A DNA stretch of 64,000 nt from contig CAJQUW010011554.1 in assembly GCA_907163375.1 (NCBI GenBank), forward strand, positions 124,001-188,000. Reading direction: 5' to 3'. Made by a program: the position numbers and the translations under genes. A model generated the notes under the pieces. That model saw nothing but the letters and a program-made list of their open reading frames with translations, was not told where the DNA came from and did not search any database. Positions 21,691-34,030 of this stretch are shown here, in pieces; the stretch's first letter is position 1, and each line of letters begins with the position of its first letter. Origin of the DNA: Prostheceraeus crozeri (taxonomy: Eukaryota; Platyhelminthes; Polycladida; Euryleptidae).

Positions 21691-22462
21691 AACATTCGTT
21701 AGAAAAATCTTAAGGTAAAAATACGAGTACTTTTGTTGGGTTAAAATTACATTTGAAAATATAAATATAGTTGTAATAAAAAATAGTTGTCAATGTTTTG
21801 ATGTCAACTTTCTCCGTCAAACAAAAGTACAGAGACACTGCTGTATGCAAAGCCTGTAATAGTTGAGGAAGTGAACCGTGATAGTGAGAAAAGGATTGTC
21901 TTTTCACTCCGTGAGTAGAGAAGACAAGCCTTCCTAGGCTCGATCAGACCTACACACCAAAGGTCACATCAGAGACCAAAGTAAAATACTAGTTTGTTTG
22001 AGAACATAACCTCTTACCCTCACGTTAATCGTTTGTGATCCCTCCTCCAAAGCGCATATTAAAATGGAAAGTGTACTCATATTTTCTGGAGAAGGCTGGA
22101 GGATTTTCTTGTCTGTTAGAGAGTGGAGGAAAAACGTGTGAAGCACACATCAACTAGATGGGAGGAGTCGAGTCGCATGCTTGCAACGTAAAGCGACATT
22201 TGACAAACTTTCATCGAAAATGATTGATAATTGATGCAGCAATGATCCTTAAAATTGGTTCAGGTAAGCCTATAGTGATCTATGATGTAGGTTACCAGTT
22301 AATGTTTCAAATAACTAGGCTATATCTACTTGCCACCCGGAGTTGGAGTCCTATCAAATTGATGAGACTCTGCATCCCTGCTTTCTAGTTGCTTTTTCGT
22401 CAAATCGGGGTTTATGTAAACTTGCTTGAAAGCATCATTATTTCGGAGCAGATTGGATTTCG

Positions 22463-22675
22463 TCAGTAATTGAGACCGATCATCAAGATTTGTGAACGCC
22501 TCTCCATGCGTGAAGTGAGAGACGTTGCATCTGCATGAGCTGTGATGTGCTTTACGTTCAAATCAATTGCGCAGATTTGATCACTTGCAACGGATGTCAG
22601 ACGAAGGAGAATGTTGAGCTTTGAAGGGTCAGAACCGAGCATCAGAGGAGAGCAGAGAAGGCGGCGATAACACAA
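22463..22675 (-). other. Conserved - strand open frame in block B, unrecognised
   Basis: A 70-codon frame reads MCYRRLLCSPLMLGSD to RMERRSQILMIGLNY. Homologues at 51900-52112 and 63244-63489 stay open. The diverged third copy differs by a 3-bp insertion that keeps frame. The conserved core is SVASDQIC and HADATSLTSRMERRSQ. I do not recognise it; it may be an exon of an unknown transposon or gene. Confidence 0.3.
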
Positions 22676-24605
22676 TGGCCCGTGTCAATAACACACGTTG
22701 TTCCTCAAACTTAAAGTAATGGAAATTACCTCTGGCTGTGATAACTATTTCTGTCACTTTAGCTGTTGGTATTTACTGATTACCTGCAGCTGTATAGGCT
22801 AATTTTAGATCTAGGAGCTATTTAGATTGACTTTTTGCACATTATTCTCTTACACGGAACATTAACAATTAGTCCTGTGAACATTACAACTTCACCAACA
22901 ACAAGACACGATCATCGTCAAAACAATCATTGTATCGAAGCAGAGAAAATGAATGCAGACATTGCATAGATATCAGCTCTGGGTAGCGGAAATTGTTGCG
23001 TCACCTAAGTTATCGGTATTAATAAGGTGTAGGGAATTATCAGATTAATTTCCTGAAGCTGTATTTGTAAGGGTCTGCAAGTCAACCAGACCTAAGCTAA
23101 TGTACATTTACAAATCCGTGCATCACGTCACATCAATGAATCCCCCGCTGCGCAGGATCATGACAAGCGCAAACCAGGCTCTACATTCGATAATTAGTGA
23201 ATTTTCCGAAAACTTCACTTTATTCTAATAGAATGATAAATCCAAATCTCTTAACGTTATCCATACCTGGGAGCGATTCGGTCCCATGTCGCATTTTTGC
23301 AGAGGTCCTTTCAGTGTTTTAGCGTATTTTCAAACTTTCAGCAAAATATTGCTTGATTTGATCCACTAAAATGTCAAACGCCAATCAAAGAGAGGTCATC
23401 AGACAATGACTGAGAAACATACTCATGAGTGCTCATGTAGGAATTGTCTGTCTACAATAGTATTCATTTCAAACTTTGAAATCAGGCATTTTGTCAGGCT
23501 ATATTTCTCCGAAGCTTGGTGTGTGTGTGTGTTATGCGTGTGGATCTCATTCAAATATGACTAATATTTGGAATAATGAGCCGAAAAACATTCAAATGTA
23601 TTGAAGTAGTTACGTTTTAGCAGCACATCAAAATCAAGAAAAGAGAAAACTAATAATATCTTTGCTGTGAAATTCTTAAATTATTCATTTAGCTACTTAG
23701 TACCTACAGTATACCAAACCAAATGTTCTGCTGTTCAAAAACTTTATCCTAAAGCAATCTGAACAGCCGAAAATTCGGTGTAAGACCTCCGCAGCATGTA
23801 GGCTGCCAACTGAATTTAAATATTGTTGTGTAGGGCTTTTAGCTTTCTTTTTATCAGAAAAGTATTTTATAGAAATATATGATTTCCAGTATTAAAAGCT
23901 ATTTATTGCTCAAATTCCACTGTTTTCATTAAAAATTGATGCCATCGTAAAAAACATACATTGGAAAAAATGTTAATTACAATTGTTTTATCATTTAAAC
24001 TAGTATTTTTGAAGAAGCAAGGAATAGTATGCAGGTAGGCCCTACTCATGAAAGTCCTATCATAATGCACAACCGAATATTTTGTTATTCTATTCTTTCA
24101 CTATTTCATGCACTTTGGATCTGCTAGGCATCGGCAGATTTCACTGTTATACATACTGAGCACTTATGAATGTTCGTAAAATTTTGTGTCACTGTGGATC
24201 TTTGACATTGTGAGAGCTTGCCAATAGGAAATATGCCTGTATGTTGTAATATTGTCACATCAGACAATGTTTTAGCGGTTTCATTTTAAGAAAGTTGAGT
24301 ATACCACAATAATGCTGAAAACGTGTGAAATACTCATAATACTCATGGCGTGTCAAAACGTGGAAAAGTATTATTCTTCTAAATATGTTCTCTATATTCA
24401 ATTTACAGCAAATGGACGGTTTTACTGATGATTTTTCATTTTCAAGGACTTCTTCAGGACTTTGATTTAGGGTTCATCCGGCTCTGTAACAGAATAGGAT
24501 GAGATATTTGAAGAAGAGATACTGGAGACGATGTTAAAATCCCCTGAGGCCAATCCCCTTAAATCCCCCTGGCTTTCGGAGAAGGCAATGTAATGAAAGA
24601 GCCAA

Positions 24606-24887
24606 TTGTTAGAGAGAATGGAAAATGACATCATGCAAGAAGGAGTGAGGGCTGACCCATTGGTACGAGGAGTGTGGACATCTCAGACACCAACGTTGTT
24701 CGACGTTCATGTACTAAACCTTGACGCTGAATCTCGCGATAACCGCAACTCCACACAGATCCTTGCAGTATCCGAAAGACAAAAGGAGTCGACATACAAA
24801 GACGCGTGTGATTTCAGAAGATGCGACTTTACTCCGCTAATATTCTCTTGCGATGGATCTTTTGGGTTACAACAAAATCCTTTTTAA
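24606..24887 (+). pseudogene. Nuclease-like domain remnant of an unknown transposon
   Basis: The 93-codon frame matches, from memory, a domain found at the end of large mobile-element proteins in many eukaryotes. Shared blocks are RADPLVRGVWTSQ, LFDVHVLNLDAESRD, SERQKESTYKDAC and FTPLIFSCDGSFGLQ. The spaced Asp and other charged residues could fit a PD-(D/E)XK fold, which is inference. It is a fragment: the family usually continues upstream and downstream and neither part is seen here. A second copy lies at 54026. Confidence 0.5.
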
Positions 24888-24928
24888 AATTGCTAGCTGA
24901 AAGGCCTGAAAACAAATGGGACGGAAAT

Positions 24929-25400
24929 TATCAGAACATTCGTTCATTCATCCACACAAATACTTGATATGAACCTCAAGTGAATGCTTGCGAGGTTACC
25001 GCATTAGTTGTAGAAGTCACATTGGTTTGAATGATGCTCATGGAATCCCAACGTTCTTTCATCACGAAGACTAATTTCTTTCACTTCCTTGCTTGTTGTC
25101 GAATTATTTCTCTTATCCGATTAACTTTGTGTTTTATACAAGATTTTGTAAGTTACTCAAACTTGTAAATATACATGGTGTTCCTTATTCACATGTGTTT
25201 TCTTTCATCCTGTCTGAAAAGAAGAGTAACGCACCGGGTTGAAATGGTAAGATGCACTGATTTGCAGTAGCCATGTTGATGTCCGTTGTCGCCCTCTTTT
25301 TGACTGTCGGACTACAAAGCGGCAATGTGATCGTGTTAGTCTTTGTGTATCATTCAGACGTAGGAGTATAGAGCATTCTTCTCTTTTGTAACTTGGCTTG
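24929..25400. repeat. Repeat R before unit 4
   Basis: Same repeat as 14181. The TATA-like site reads TACAAAG at 25313. Directly followed by the upstream block of gene 4. Confidence 0.65.
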
Positions 25401-26152
25401 TGAACTTTGACTTAACTCAGCTCACCATCTGATATCTGGAAATGCTTTGAACCTTCATGCTTTCTTATCCGTGCTCCTTATTTTACATCGATGATAATTT
25501 TGAAAATATTAGCACTTTTTTATGTTAATGATGCTTCTGTTGATGGTATAAAATTTTTTCACTCAGCAGTTCGTCCTCTGCTGGATCTTCCTTGGACATT
25601 TAGTTAACGAATGTGGTGGTATAACTGAATTGGCAATGCACCACTTGTCGATGTGGAAGTCTTGAAGGTCATTGGTTCGAGTCTATTCGCATTAGGAAGT
25701 GTCGCCGCTCTCACTGTGTGTTGAATGTCTCAATCTCCAGCGTCACCAGTGCATTGCTGTCCTATCCCTTGGGAATTCGGAAGGGTGAAGTAAAAGATTA
25801 GGAATAGATTGAATCGTGTACATTGTTTGTATTGATCTATTCACTAAATTGGGAAAATTTCTAAATCATATTTTGAGATTTCAAGTTACCTCTGTCGATT
25901 GCATATGCATTTTTGTCTACTTTCCGTTTCAGATTGGACATTGGTGAATTCGCAGCAGTCTGAAGTGAATATTTTTGAGTAGCAGAGATGGTGCTCGCAT
26001 CGAACGAAGCAGTTTCTGGTAACTGGAAGACTGATTGAATATTTGATTGGTCGTGGAATTGACGATATCAGAGAGTCCACATCAATCAATGGTTGATCTT
26101 TGTGATGACCAGGGAAGTTTGACAGATCTTTTAAAGCTTTTTAGATAGTAGC
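25401..26152 (+). promoter_or_regulatory. Upstream block of zinc-finger gene 4 with altered donor
   Basis: Contains the tRNA-like segment at 25610-25693 and the acceptor tttccgtttcag. About 14 bp are missing at the usual donor, leaving GTAGCA at 25979 in place of GTGAGT. The acceptor before the ATG (gctttttag, ending 26144) is present. If the intron model is right, this gene may use another donor or none. Confidence 0.42.
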
Positions 26153-27256
26153 ATGTCCTCTAAATGTAAAAAGTCAATGTCAAGTTGTTCAAGTGACGAT
26201 GTCAGCAAAACCTTTGTTCATATAAGAGAGAGGAGATTTCAATGTAACTATTGCTCTAAATCATTCTTCACGAAGTCTAATAAAATCGTTCACGAACAAG
26301 GTGTTCATATAAGAGACAAGTCTTATCGGTGCCGATATTGCTCTAAGACTTTCTTCAGGAAGAGTGATCAAGACATTCACGAACAAAGTGTTCATGTCAG
26401 AGATAAGTCCTATCAGTGCCAGTATTGCTCTAAATCATTCGTCAGGAAGTATAGTAAAACCGTTCACGAACAAGGTGTTCATATAAGAGGTAAGTCCTAT
26501 CAGTGTCAATATTGCTCTAAGTCCTTCTTCAGGAAAAGTGATAAAGACATTCACGAAGAAAGTATTCATGTCAGAGATAAGTCTTATCAGTGCCAATATT
26601 GCTCTAAATCATTCGTCAGGAAGTATAGTAAAACCCTTCACGAACAAGGTGTTCATGTCAGAGAAAAGTCCTATCACTGTCAATATTGCCCTAAATCATT
26701 CGCCACGAAGGGTGCAAAAGTCCGCCATGAGAAAGATCTTCATCTAAGAGATAAGTCCTATCAGTGTCAATATTGCCCTAAGTCTTTCGTCCGAAGTGAT
26801 GTTAAAGTCCGTCACGAAAAAGATGTTCATTTGATAGAGAAACCATTTCAATGTAGATATTGTCCTAAGTCTTTCTCATATCGAACATCTCAGGTTCTTC
26901 ATGAAGGAACCTGTAAACTTGGAATCCATCATGAGCATAAGATTTTTAATTCCGATAAGGAATCTTCTAATGCCAAGAATTCTGCATCTGCTCCCGAAAT
27001 GAGTAGTGACAGAAAACCACAGACTGAAGATGTTCAGAAGCTCATTGAATTAATCAAAAGTGAAAAAGCAAATCCAGACGGACATCAGCAATGTAAGCCC
27101 AACGAGACGAAGAAAGTGGAGGTGAAGTCGAGACGTTGCAGTTTGTGCTTGAAAATGTACAATCGCCAAACAGATAGGACTCATCCAATTTTTATTAAGA
27201 ACGGATATGAAACTCCTTCTCTGTGTGACCGTTGTTCTGATGTGTTATACTCGTAG
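26153..27256 (+). CDS. C2H2 zinc-finger protein, 8 fingers (gene 4)
   Basis: The 367-residue protein has eight evenly spaced fingers from residue 31, all with their Cys and His in place. Fingers alternate between two helix types, KSDKDIH-like and KYSKT(V/L)H-like, which suggests that finger pairs were duplicated. The last finger (from about residue 227) ends LHEGTC and is C2HC. The charged linker SNAKNSASAPEMSSDRK and the C4 motif at residues 329, 332, 358 and 361 follow. It is followed by a dead mariner, as in other units. No residue is visibly lost, so this is one of the best candidates for a working gene, apart from the altered donor upstream. Predicted nuclear DNA-binding protein; target unknown. 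Confidence 0.87.
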   Translation: MSSKCKKSMSSCSSDDVSKTFVHIRERRFQCNYCSKSFFTKSNKIVHEQGVHIRDKSYRCRYCSKTFFRKSDQDIHEQSVHVRDKSYQCQYCSKSFVRKYSKTVHEQGVHIRGKSYQCQYCSKSFFRKSDKDIHEESIHVRDKSYQCQYCSKSFVRKYSKTLHEQGVHVREKSYHCQYCPKSFATKGAKVRHEKDLHLRDKSYQCQYCPKSFVRSDVKVRHEKDVHLIEKPFQCRYCPKSFSYRTSQVLHEGTCKLGIHHEHKIFNSDKESSNAKNSASAPEMSSDRKPQTEDVQKLIELIKSEKANPDGHQQCKPNETKKVEVKSRRCSLCLKMYNRQTDRTHPIFIKNGYETPSLCDRCSDVLYS

Positions 27257-27671
27257 AGGTGAAGCAGGATTAATGTCATGATTTGAGGATCAACCGGAGT
27301 TGGAATGATGTGTGCATTTTAGTGTAGTGGTGCAATTGAGAGCTGTATTAACATGAAAACGATGATTTACTGCAACGACCTTTTTTGAATGTGAATTGGA
27401 TTGTAATTCTACATTTGGATGTTCTCTCGCTTTATGAATGAAGCACGTGTACTTGTAAAATTGAGTGATGTGCGGGATTTGTTGTCAGAAGCCGTGTTGT
27501 GATTCCTTTGTAAATGATGATTTGGTCTCCACTTGAGTGTGATTTGGTAGTTTTTTATCATTACCTCTGAATGTGCCGATAAATACAGATTGCTTAGAAT
27601 AGAATGATTTTCTTTCTCATCTTCATGTACGAGTACAAGAGTTGGCATTTGTATGTTCAAAACGTCGTGCA
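27257..27671 (+). other. 3' flank of zinc-finger gene 4
   Basis: Has the block after the stop (GAAGCAGGATTAATG) that genes 1 and 3 lack. No gene seen. Confidence 0.4.
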
Positions 27672-28914
27672 CAGGGTGTTCCAGTTGATCTGGCCTATTT
27701 TTCGAGACGAGTTTTATCATGTGTAAGAAAAAGACGACGTTTCAAGGGAGCATAGTTTATTCTATGTATTTTAATTATGAAAATAGACCAAGAATGCTTA
27801 AATCACAAGAATTATAGCTATCAAGAAACACATCGTTTTATTTGGGTTTTCCTTCACACAAATGAAGTTTCCAATATTCTGTTCGACAAAAACAGCACAA
27901 CGGTGAATGAGTCGCCTGATCACATCAGTGTCGATCTCGCAAAGAATGACCACTAGCTTCGTTTTCAGATCTTGGCGTCCGAGGTCGGGAATCACTGAAA
28001 AGACGTTGTCGTAGATAAACCGACTAGCAGAAATGATTCGCGACAGGTCAGGTGATCTTGGTGGCCAGGTAATAGGTCCACCTCGTCCTCTCCAGCGTCA
28101 GGTAACGTTGCGATTGAAATGATCTCTGCAACAATCACATAATGAGCAGGAGTGCAATGGAGTTCATGCCATTGATTGTGATTTCGTGGATTCAACAATA
28201 GCGGTGTCACAATTGTTTGAAGAATCTCCAAATATACCGGAACTGTGACCTTAGAATCGATGATCTTGAAAAATATGTCGTCGTATAAATAGATGAACTT
28301 ATTGCGATTATTAACGGAACCATTCAAATGAAATGTTGTCCCGTCCCTGAAATTGATGTTCATCACGAAGTTGCGAATTCTGTGATGTCTCTCCAAGATC
28401 GTCTGACAAAAAGCGTTGCGACTAAATCATCTGTTTCGATCTTTCGCATAGACTTGAACTTCCAAGGATGGAGGCAGTCTTCCTTCAAAATCCGATTCAC
28501 GCTAGCTGGTGAGACCCGACATTGTTGTGCAACTTTGCGTTGTGATGTAGTTGGTTCCATGAAGCGGTCCTTCCAGTGTCGTAGAGTTCGAGCAGGTAGC
28601 GATTCTTTATCATTTTCCTCTTGAGCTTTCTCATAATTAAAAGTGATAGAATGTTCTGCGATTGTAGGAATTTCAACGCTCGTCAAATGTTTGTGCTCAA
28701 TTTCTGAATGAACCTCAAACACATAAGCGAATCTCATCACCTTTATGAAGTCTGTTCACAGGCAACGAATTAAGTCACACATTACTTGCTAGAACAGTTT
28801 ATGCGGTGACATAACTACAGTTTTTTGTAGAATAAATGACTCATTACATTACTTCTGAAAAAGGATTGCATCATCCAAATAGAGATAAATCGTCCAGATC
28901 CACTGAAACACCCT
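27672..28914 (-). mobile_element. Mariner-type transposon, dead, copy 4 (both TIRs)
   Basis: Left end CAGGGTGTTCCAGTTGATC at 27672; right end at 28909-28914 (CACCCT, inverted). A 134-codon frame at 27992-28396 and a 125-codon frame at 28363-28740 keep the two halves of the transposase. The catalytic-site losses are shared with the other copies. Confidence 0.87.
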
Positions 28915-29790
28915 CTAAATCAATATATCCAGAGGGGTTCAATTATATGAGAGTTGATTGAGTCTTGAGACGGATGTTTTCGGTGTTAGAGCGGTAAGTA
29001 TGTTAGGTACAGTATAAAGATGCGTGGCGTTTACCCTTCCCCGTACACTTATTGTGAATATGAAATTTAAAACTCGAATTACCTGATTAGCATCTGACAT
29101 TTCAATTCAATTAACGATGGCTAACTTTATCCGGCTGTCAACTTACAGTTCGTTTCCTAGATCGTTGCATAGTACAATAATTGTTACATCTAATTCTAAA
29201 TTTGATCATAAACTGATAAACAATTAGTAAATTTGTTCACGTATTCAGCCGAGACACATTGTAGTTTACCTAGTCAAATGAAGCAATTGGTGATTGTTTG
29301 CCCTGTGTTCTGTTGCTTCGACAGTGTTATTTCAGATGTCATGTTAGCTCTCTTGTCACTCAATGTATTGTGTCATCATTGATGAGCTGCTCTAGTTAAT
29401 CCATTTATCGAACACAAGCGTCTTTATTCCTATGGTGTGTAGAATATGCCAAATATGGGAATAGTACAAATTGGAAGTTTGCCAGTGAACTGCTGAACCT
29501 GCTTTTATAAAACGTGGATATCTTACAGATATATTTGTGTCCAGAATTGAAAACTCCAGCGTTAATGCTTTAATCTGTACGGAGAGAAGGAGAGGAATCC
29601 CTTCGCTGTAGGCAATAAAGTGTATCTGAGACCTGTATCTGGGAAATGTGATTTGAGATAAACAGTCACCCACACTGTTGCCTAGATTAACTCCAGCGTT
29701 TCTGTGATTTTAGAAGACAACGGAATTGCTGGCCACGTGAATCACATTGGACTTGTGCGACGGTCACGTGAAAGTGTCAACACAGCGGTG
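28915..29790. repeat. Flank F, copy in unit 4
   Basis: Matches 18047-19030, with a deletion of about 200 bp near 29450. It ends in the gypsy-like integrase scrap (about 29590-29790) before LINE-A. No host gene seen. Confidence 0.6.
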
Positions 29791-30547
29791 TTCGTACGGT
29801 ACTTGCGTCAACATCCTCGTCTTCGAAAATAGAGCAGTTTGGCGTATGTCGTTCCCCTCCGCGTGCTGGTACCCGCCCCGTTCTTCGGATGGGAGGGATC
29901 GAAATGGGGGACGCTTTCCTGAGTGTCCGTCTGTTGACGTGCTGCCCGCTTTGGGCTTTTGACAAGCTATTTCTCCGTTGGTCGTGGAGAAATACCCCCC
30001 TTCTTCCGTGTTTATCTTAACGGCCACTTTCTGTCATCTCCTCTCCCTCGGCTTCTCATTTCTCTCCTGCTCCTCATGTTAGGAATCCATTCCTATTCTG
30101 GTCCGTCATCTCGCCACCCTCCTAGGTACCCATGCAGAGTCTGTCAGAGAAGTGCTGGTTACACCGGACGCTCTGTTCATTGCTCGGCATGTAAACTTTT
30201 GATCACCAGTGCATTCAACGCCCTGCCCAGGCGTCACCAATGTGTCTGTCCCACTTGCATTCCTACTAACTTTCGTTTTCCTTCATTACGCCAGCTGTTT
30301 CTGCCTCAGATCGCTCTTACACCTCACCCACGCGCCCAGTCCACGGCATCCGTCCAATCCTCGGTCCCTCTCACCTCTTCCCTGCATCCCCGCGTCGTCC
30401 TCTACCGTCTCGACCTCCGCCCGCTGCTTCCTCCTCCATGTAGGCACGCCCGCCGCTTGGATCTCACTCACTTTTTGGTTTCAATCCTTTACGTTGTCAT
30501 CTTAATCCAGGAAACGATACATCTCCCGTCCACTACTTTTCGTATTA
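29791..30547 (+). mobile_element. LINE-A 5' part, third copy
   Basis: Encodes the PHD-like leader with RYPCRVCQRSAGYTGRSVHC, then SACKL and CVCPTCIPTN, in one frame from about 29959. The right edge, near CCACTACTTTTCGTATTA at about 30547, meets Polinton-related DNA. The same LINE-A string occurs at 41800-41835. Confidence 0.6.
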
Positions 30548-32420
30548 TAACAACTACTTCATCACACACTTGTAATTTAGAACCCATTCTTCATTTAGAA
30601 CAGAATAAAAATTATCAAATTGCATTGACTAGTTTCTCTAGATTTAACACTATTCAAAACGTTATCAAAGATGTGAATGATCAATTTAGATATTCTACTG
30701 ATAAAGGCAAAACATGGAAAATACAAACTTTTCTTCCTGGTTCTTACGAAGTTGAATCAATATCAAATGAAATTAAGAGAAATTTAGGTATACCATTTAA
30801 AGATAAGAAACAATTACATTTTGCAGTTGAAACGGCAGTTAATAAATTTTCTCTTACTTTAGACGAAAATCATCAAGTTGATTTTAATCATGATAGATCA
30901 TTGTCAAAGCTATGAGGATTTAATAAACAAACCTATAGTCAAGGTTATCATTTAGGTGAGAAGATTCCAAAAATAACTGAAATAAATTCAATTGTTGTAC
31001 ATTGTGACATTATTGAAGGAGGATATATAAATGGTAAATTATCAAATTTAATATTCAGTTTTCCAGCTTTTACTGTACCCATTGGTTATAGATTAAATGT
31101 AATTCCACAAACATTAATATATTTCCCTATTACAAGAAAAACTATTAACAACATTAACATTAGAATCACTGATGAAAAAGGACAAGAAATAAATTCTGGA
31201 GGTGAAGAGATTATGATAGATTTTTTGGTTCGGGAGGTATAAACTCCCACGCGAAGCTAGAGAAGTTTAATTTTCTTCTTCTTCTTTAAAAATAAAAATA
31301 AAATTTTTTTATTAAAAAATGAGTGAAGTGCCCCCATTAAATAAAAAAAAACTTGGATATAATCATCATCCAAATTTATCTAATAAAGTTTTGTCAGTTA
31401 TTTGTTGAAGACCAGGATGTGGAAAAACGTATCTATTATTTAAAATTTTAACGACTCCAAATTTTTTGGATTATAACAATCTTATAATTTATACAACAAC
31501 AGCAGAACAACCCGTCTATCAATTTTTAAAATATGGATTTGAAAATAATCTTAAAAAAACAGCAATTGCTTCATTATTCAAAGAATATGAAAAATCTGAA
31601 GATGAAGAAGAAATAAGTTCGTGGTGTGAAGAAGCAGCAAAAAATAATCAGTTAGTTGAATCCAATAAAAATAAGCATATAAAGATACAATTAATAGATG
31701 ATAGTGGTAATATGCAAGATCCTAGTAAACTAGATAAAACAATGAAACATTGTGTAATTTTTGATGATTGTGTTAATGATAGAAATCAGTCAGTTCAGAG
31801 AAATTATTTCACAAGAGGCAGACATAATAACTGTAGTGTTTTTAACACAAAGTATGTATTCATTAGACGGAAGTGTTATTAGAAAGAGTGCAAACATATT
31901 TGTACTATTTGAAATAAATGCAAGAAACTTAAGTGATTTGTTAAGAGATTTATGTGTAAGAAATAAAGATGAATTTAAACAATTTAAACAATGCTTGGTC
32001 AAAAGATTATGGATTTATCACAATATTCATAAAAAAATTTGTTTGCCGAGTGATAAAAGATATACAAATATAGTGTTATAATATTTTTTTTAATTCTATA
32101 TGTATCAAATTTGTCTATCTTTGAAATTAGAAAATTAAAAAGGTGAAGTAGTTATTCCATCAGGTAAAATTTTTCTTTCATCATCAAATGGATCTAATGC
32201 TAATTTATGTTCTTCTTTTAAATACATTTCATGTTTCTTTGAATTAAGTCTATAATTACATGCTGTTTTTATTTCATTATTAAATAATGCATTTTATAAT
32301 CTTGAAATGTTATTTGATTAGCCACTGATGCCTTTGAAATTCCTTTTAATGTTTTATGTGTTTTAATATTATTAGTTGTATTATAACAGTAACATTTAGA
32401 TTTTAAAAATATAGCTTCTG
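30548..32420. mobile_element. Polinton/adintovirus-like fossil 1
   Basis: AT-rich DNA, unlike its surroundings, holds three recognisable parts. On + (about 30560-31240) is a structural, minor-capsid-like protein (start LEPILHLEQNKNYQIALTSF, end block GYRLNVIPQTLIYFP). On + (about 31320-32080) is a packaging ATPase with a P-loop (RPGCGKT) and a Walker B (CVIFDDCVN). On - (about 32130-32420) is a C-terminal scrap of a protein-primed type B DNA polymerase. The ATPase and polymerase converge, as in Polintons. The copy is partial and broken in several places. It lies next to LINE-A on its left. Its ends are not seen. Age: older than trivial, but its coding is still easy to read. Confidence 0.7.
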
Positions 32421-32806
32421 TTATGAACTTGACGATCAAGCTATGGTACTCAAAAAATTGAAGACTAGTTAGTGACCGCTTGAAAACCAGATAAAAGCGT
32501 AATTCGTTTCTTAACTGAGTGTTCGAAAAATATAGCATCGTTATTTTTAGGCTTTAATCAGACAAAGCGATTTTACGATTTTATGATTAATGCTTTGAAA
32601 TCAGGCGTTCTATTAGACACAAAAGAAACAGCAAAAAAGAGAAATACGAAATACATGTACTAGTAGGTGGCGACGCTGTTAAAATGGTGATAACACGAGA
32701 TGGTCATTTTATGACTATCATAAAAATTTTGATGATCTCCTTAATTTTTGCATTGATGTCTCCTGGATATCTCCTGGATTTGAAAATTCCTGAATAGTAG
32801 ACACCC
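32421..32806. other. Unassigned stretch between Polinton fossil and mariner
   Basis: About 390 bp of AT-rich sequence with no match elsewhere in the window and no convincing frame. It may be more of the virus-like element or of its target. Confidence 0.3.
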
Positions 32807-34030
32807 TGCTTTTTTTCGAGAGGAGTTTTATCATGTGTCAGAAGATGACAATGTTCCAAGGAAAGCGTAGTGTATTCTATGCATTTTAAGTATGAGAATA
32901 GACCAAGAATGCTTGAATCACAAGAATTATAGCTATCAAGAAGCACATCGTTTTATTTGGGCTTTCCTTCACACAAATAAAGTTTCCAAAATCCTGTTCA
33001 ACAGAAACAGCACAACGATGAATGAGTCGCCTGATCACATCAGTGTCGATCTCGCAAAGAATGACCACTAGCTTCGTTTTCAGATCTTGGCGTCCGAGGT
33101 CGGGAATCACTGAAAAGACGTTGTCGTAGATAAACCGACTAGCAGAAATGATTCGCGACAGGTCAGGTGATCTTGGTGGCCAGGATAATATGTCCACCTC
33201 GTCCTATTCACCGTCCGGTAACGTTGCGATTGAAATGATCTCTGCAACAATCACATAATGAGCAGGAGTGCAATGGAGTTCATGCCATTGATTGCGATTT
33301 CGTGGATTCAACAATAGCGGTGTCACAATTGTTTGAAGAATCTCCAAATGTACCGGAGCTGTGACCTTAGAATCGATGAGCTTGAAAAATATATCGTCGT
33401 ATAAATAGACGAACTTATTGCGATTATTAACGGAACCTTTCAAATGAAATGTTGTCCCGTCACCGAAATTGATGTTCATCACGAAGTTGCGATCTCTGCG
33501 ATGTCTTTCCAAAATCGTCTGACAAAAAGCGTTGCGACTAAATCATCTGTTTCGATCTTTCGCATAGACTTGAACTTCCAAGGATGGAGGCAGTCTTCCT
33601 TCAAAATCCGATTCACGCTGGCTGATGACACCCGACATTGTTGTGCAACTTTGCGTTGTGATGTAGTTGGTTCCATGAAGCGGTCTTTCCAGTGTCGTAG
33701 AGTTCGAGCAGGTAGCGGTTCCTTATCATTTTCCTCTTGAGCTTTCTCTTAATTAAAAGTGATAGAAAGTTCTACGATTGTAAGAATTTCAACGCTCGTC
33801 AAATTTTTGTACTCAATTTTTGAATGAAACTCAAACGCATAAGTGAATCTCATCACCTTTATGAAGTCTGTTCACAGGCAACGAATTAAGTCACACATTA
33901 CTTGCTAGAACAGTTCTTGCGGTGACATAACTAGAGTTTTTGGTAGAATAAATGGCTCATTACATTACTTTTGAAAAAGGATTGCATAAGCCAAATAAAG
34001 ATGAATTGTCCAGATAAACTGAAGCACCCT
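32807..34030 (-). mobile_element. Mariner-type transposon, dead, copy 5 (no zinc-finger gene beside it)
   Basis: The left TIR is replaced: the match starts at CTTTTTTTCGAGAGGAG (about 32807). The right TIR is kept (CACCCT at 34025-34030). Frames at 33204-33512 and 33479-33676 keep the catalytic-core and helix-turn-helix parts, with the usual losses. It is followed by flank F, so this is a unit that has lost its zinc-finger exon. Confidence 0.85.

Larger units (their letters stand above)
21585..24928. repeat. Block B, long copy 2
   Basis: About 3.3 kb, matching 50970-54361 almost base for base apart from small indels. It overlaps the left part of the endonuclease fragment and ends where repeat R starts. 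Apart from the nuclease-like frame at 24606 and the conserved - strand frame at 22463-22675, I see no gene. It contains a (GT)n at about 23518. The right part (23755-24580) recurs at 6840-7675. Confidence 0.75.
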
